Source: Heloderma charlesbogerti (Eukaryota; Chordata; Lepidosauria; Squamata; Helodermatidae). From it: 64,000 nt of DNA. The stretch covers positions 186,001 to 250,000 of the forward strand of contig JANEZZ010001679.1 of assembly GCA_026122225.1 (NCBI GenBank), in the 5' to 3' direction. Shown in pieces: positions 63,661 through 64,000 of this stretch. Both the position numbers and the translations under genes were made by a program. Position 1 is the stretch's first letter. The number at the start of each line of letters is the position of its first letter. The notes under the pieces were generated by a model, which was given only the letters and a program-made list of their open reading frames with translations, did no database searches and had not been told where the DNA came from.

Positions 63661-64000
63661 TAAGGATGTGCAAATTAGCAAAACATGCGCTCACTGAAGT
63701 TTTTGGAATTCCTTCTCAAAGCTTGTTACGACTCATGTCCATCTCAGATTGTAAGCTTTTGTTGTTGTTGTTTTGTTTTCACATGAAATCTGTGTGTATT
63801 TCCAGGCTTATTTTCCCAAATGTACGAATCCATTGTCTGCATCTTTGAAATGTGTGTGTTTCTTCTCCCATTGATTACAACACATTTGTGCTCATTTTTG
63901 AAATGTACACTTTTCTGAAATGTATGCCGTTTTGAAATGTATGCATTTTTGAAAGGTGCGCATGCTGCCGAGTGCATTTCTCTTTTTTGGGGGGGGGATG
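63661..64000. mobile_element. AT-rich TAGGG-group repeat, cut by the window end
   Basis: A start-like TAAGGATGTGCAAATTAGC is followed by repeated TTTGAAATGTATGC / TTCTGAAATGTATGCC motifs to the end of the window, like the N3 and N6 families. The right end lies outside the window. Confidence 0.35.

Overview
This is vertebrate, almost certainly squamate-reptile, intergenic DNA built from layered transposable elements. The organism call rests on co-occurrence of a near full-length RTE-BovB LINE (54876-58949), CR1 LINEs with the tail typical of reptiles and birds, a Sauria-type tRNA SINE (about 50248-50450) and L2-like LINE tails. I found no host protein-coding gene, no functional RNA gene and no CRISPR array. 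All long open frames belong to retrotransposons or are by-products of GC-rich palindromes.

The dominant component is a large group of non-autonomous DNA transposons that I call TAGGG-palindromic elements. They start with TAGGGRTG and end with CAYCCCTA, usually run 0.5-0.96 kb, and are flanked by 8-bp target-site duplications (TSDs). About twenty TSDs can be read directly, many perfect. The 8-bp TSD and YARNG-type terminus fit the hAT superfamily; no transposase is present. A full-length copy has two GC-rich, CpG-rich end modules (named here A, B, C and D by outermost sequence) around an AT-richer core. The core is a series of short hairpins arranged so that the whole core is also a palindrome. 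Each end module carries a near-perfect 5' splice-donor sequence (AGGTAAGT) pointing out of the element. In many copies a GC-rich stretch starting at an ATGGCGGC-type motif lies on the inner side of that donor.

Layout. 1-2800: a hairpin MITE with TAA duplication, a TATC microsatellite, low-complexity repeats. 2800-8430: nested TAGGG elements and a fragment of a tyrosine-recombinase (DIRS/Ngaro-like) retrotransposon carrying an SGNH-hydrolase reading frame. 8430-14950: isolated elements and foldbacks. 14957-18429: two TAGGG elements turned into three by unequal crossing-over, leaving a tandem duplication of about 1.25 kb. 19800-28880: more TAGGG elements, a candidate solo LTR, Harbinger-like MITEs. 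28966-32820: a 5'-truncated CR1 and an older CR1. 33070-39706: a dense run of TAGGG elements. 40190-42870: a long inverted repeat and CR1/L2 remnants. 42870-48516: TAGGG elements in and beside a second DIRS/Ngaro-like copy that preserves tyrosine-recombinase and SGNH segments. 48731-54870: TAGGG element, SINEs, CR1 fragment. 54876-58949: BovB split by a TAGGG element. 60240-64000: truncated TAGGG elements, a SINE, and a Harbinger-like MITE split by a TAGGG element.

Nesting gives relative ages: TAGGG elements interrupt BovB, the DIRS/Ngaro-like copy, a Harbinger-like MITE and one another, so they were among the last active families here.
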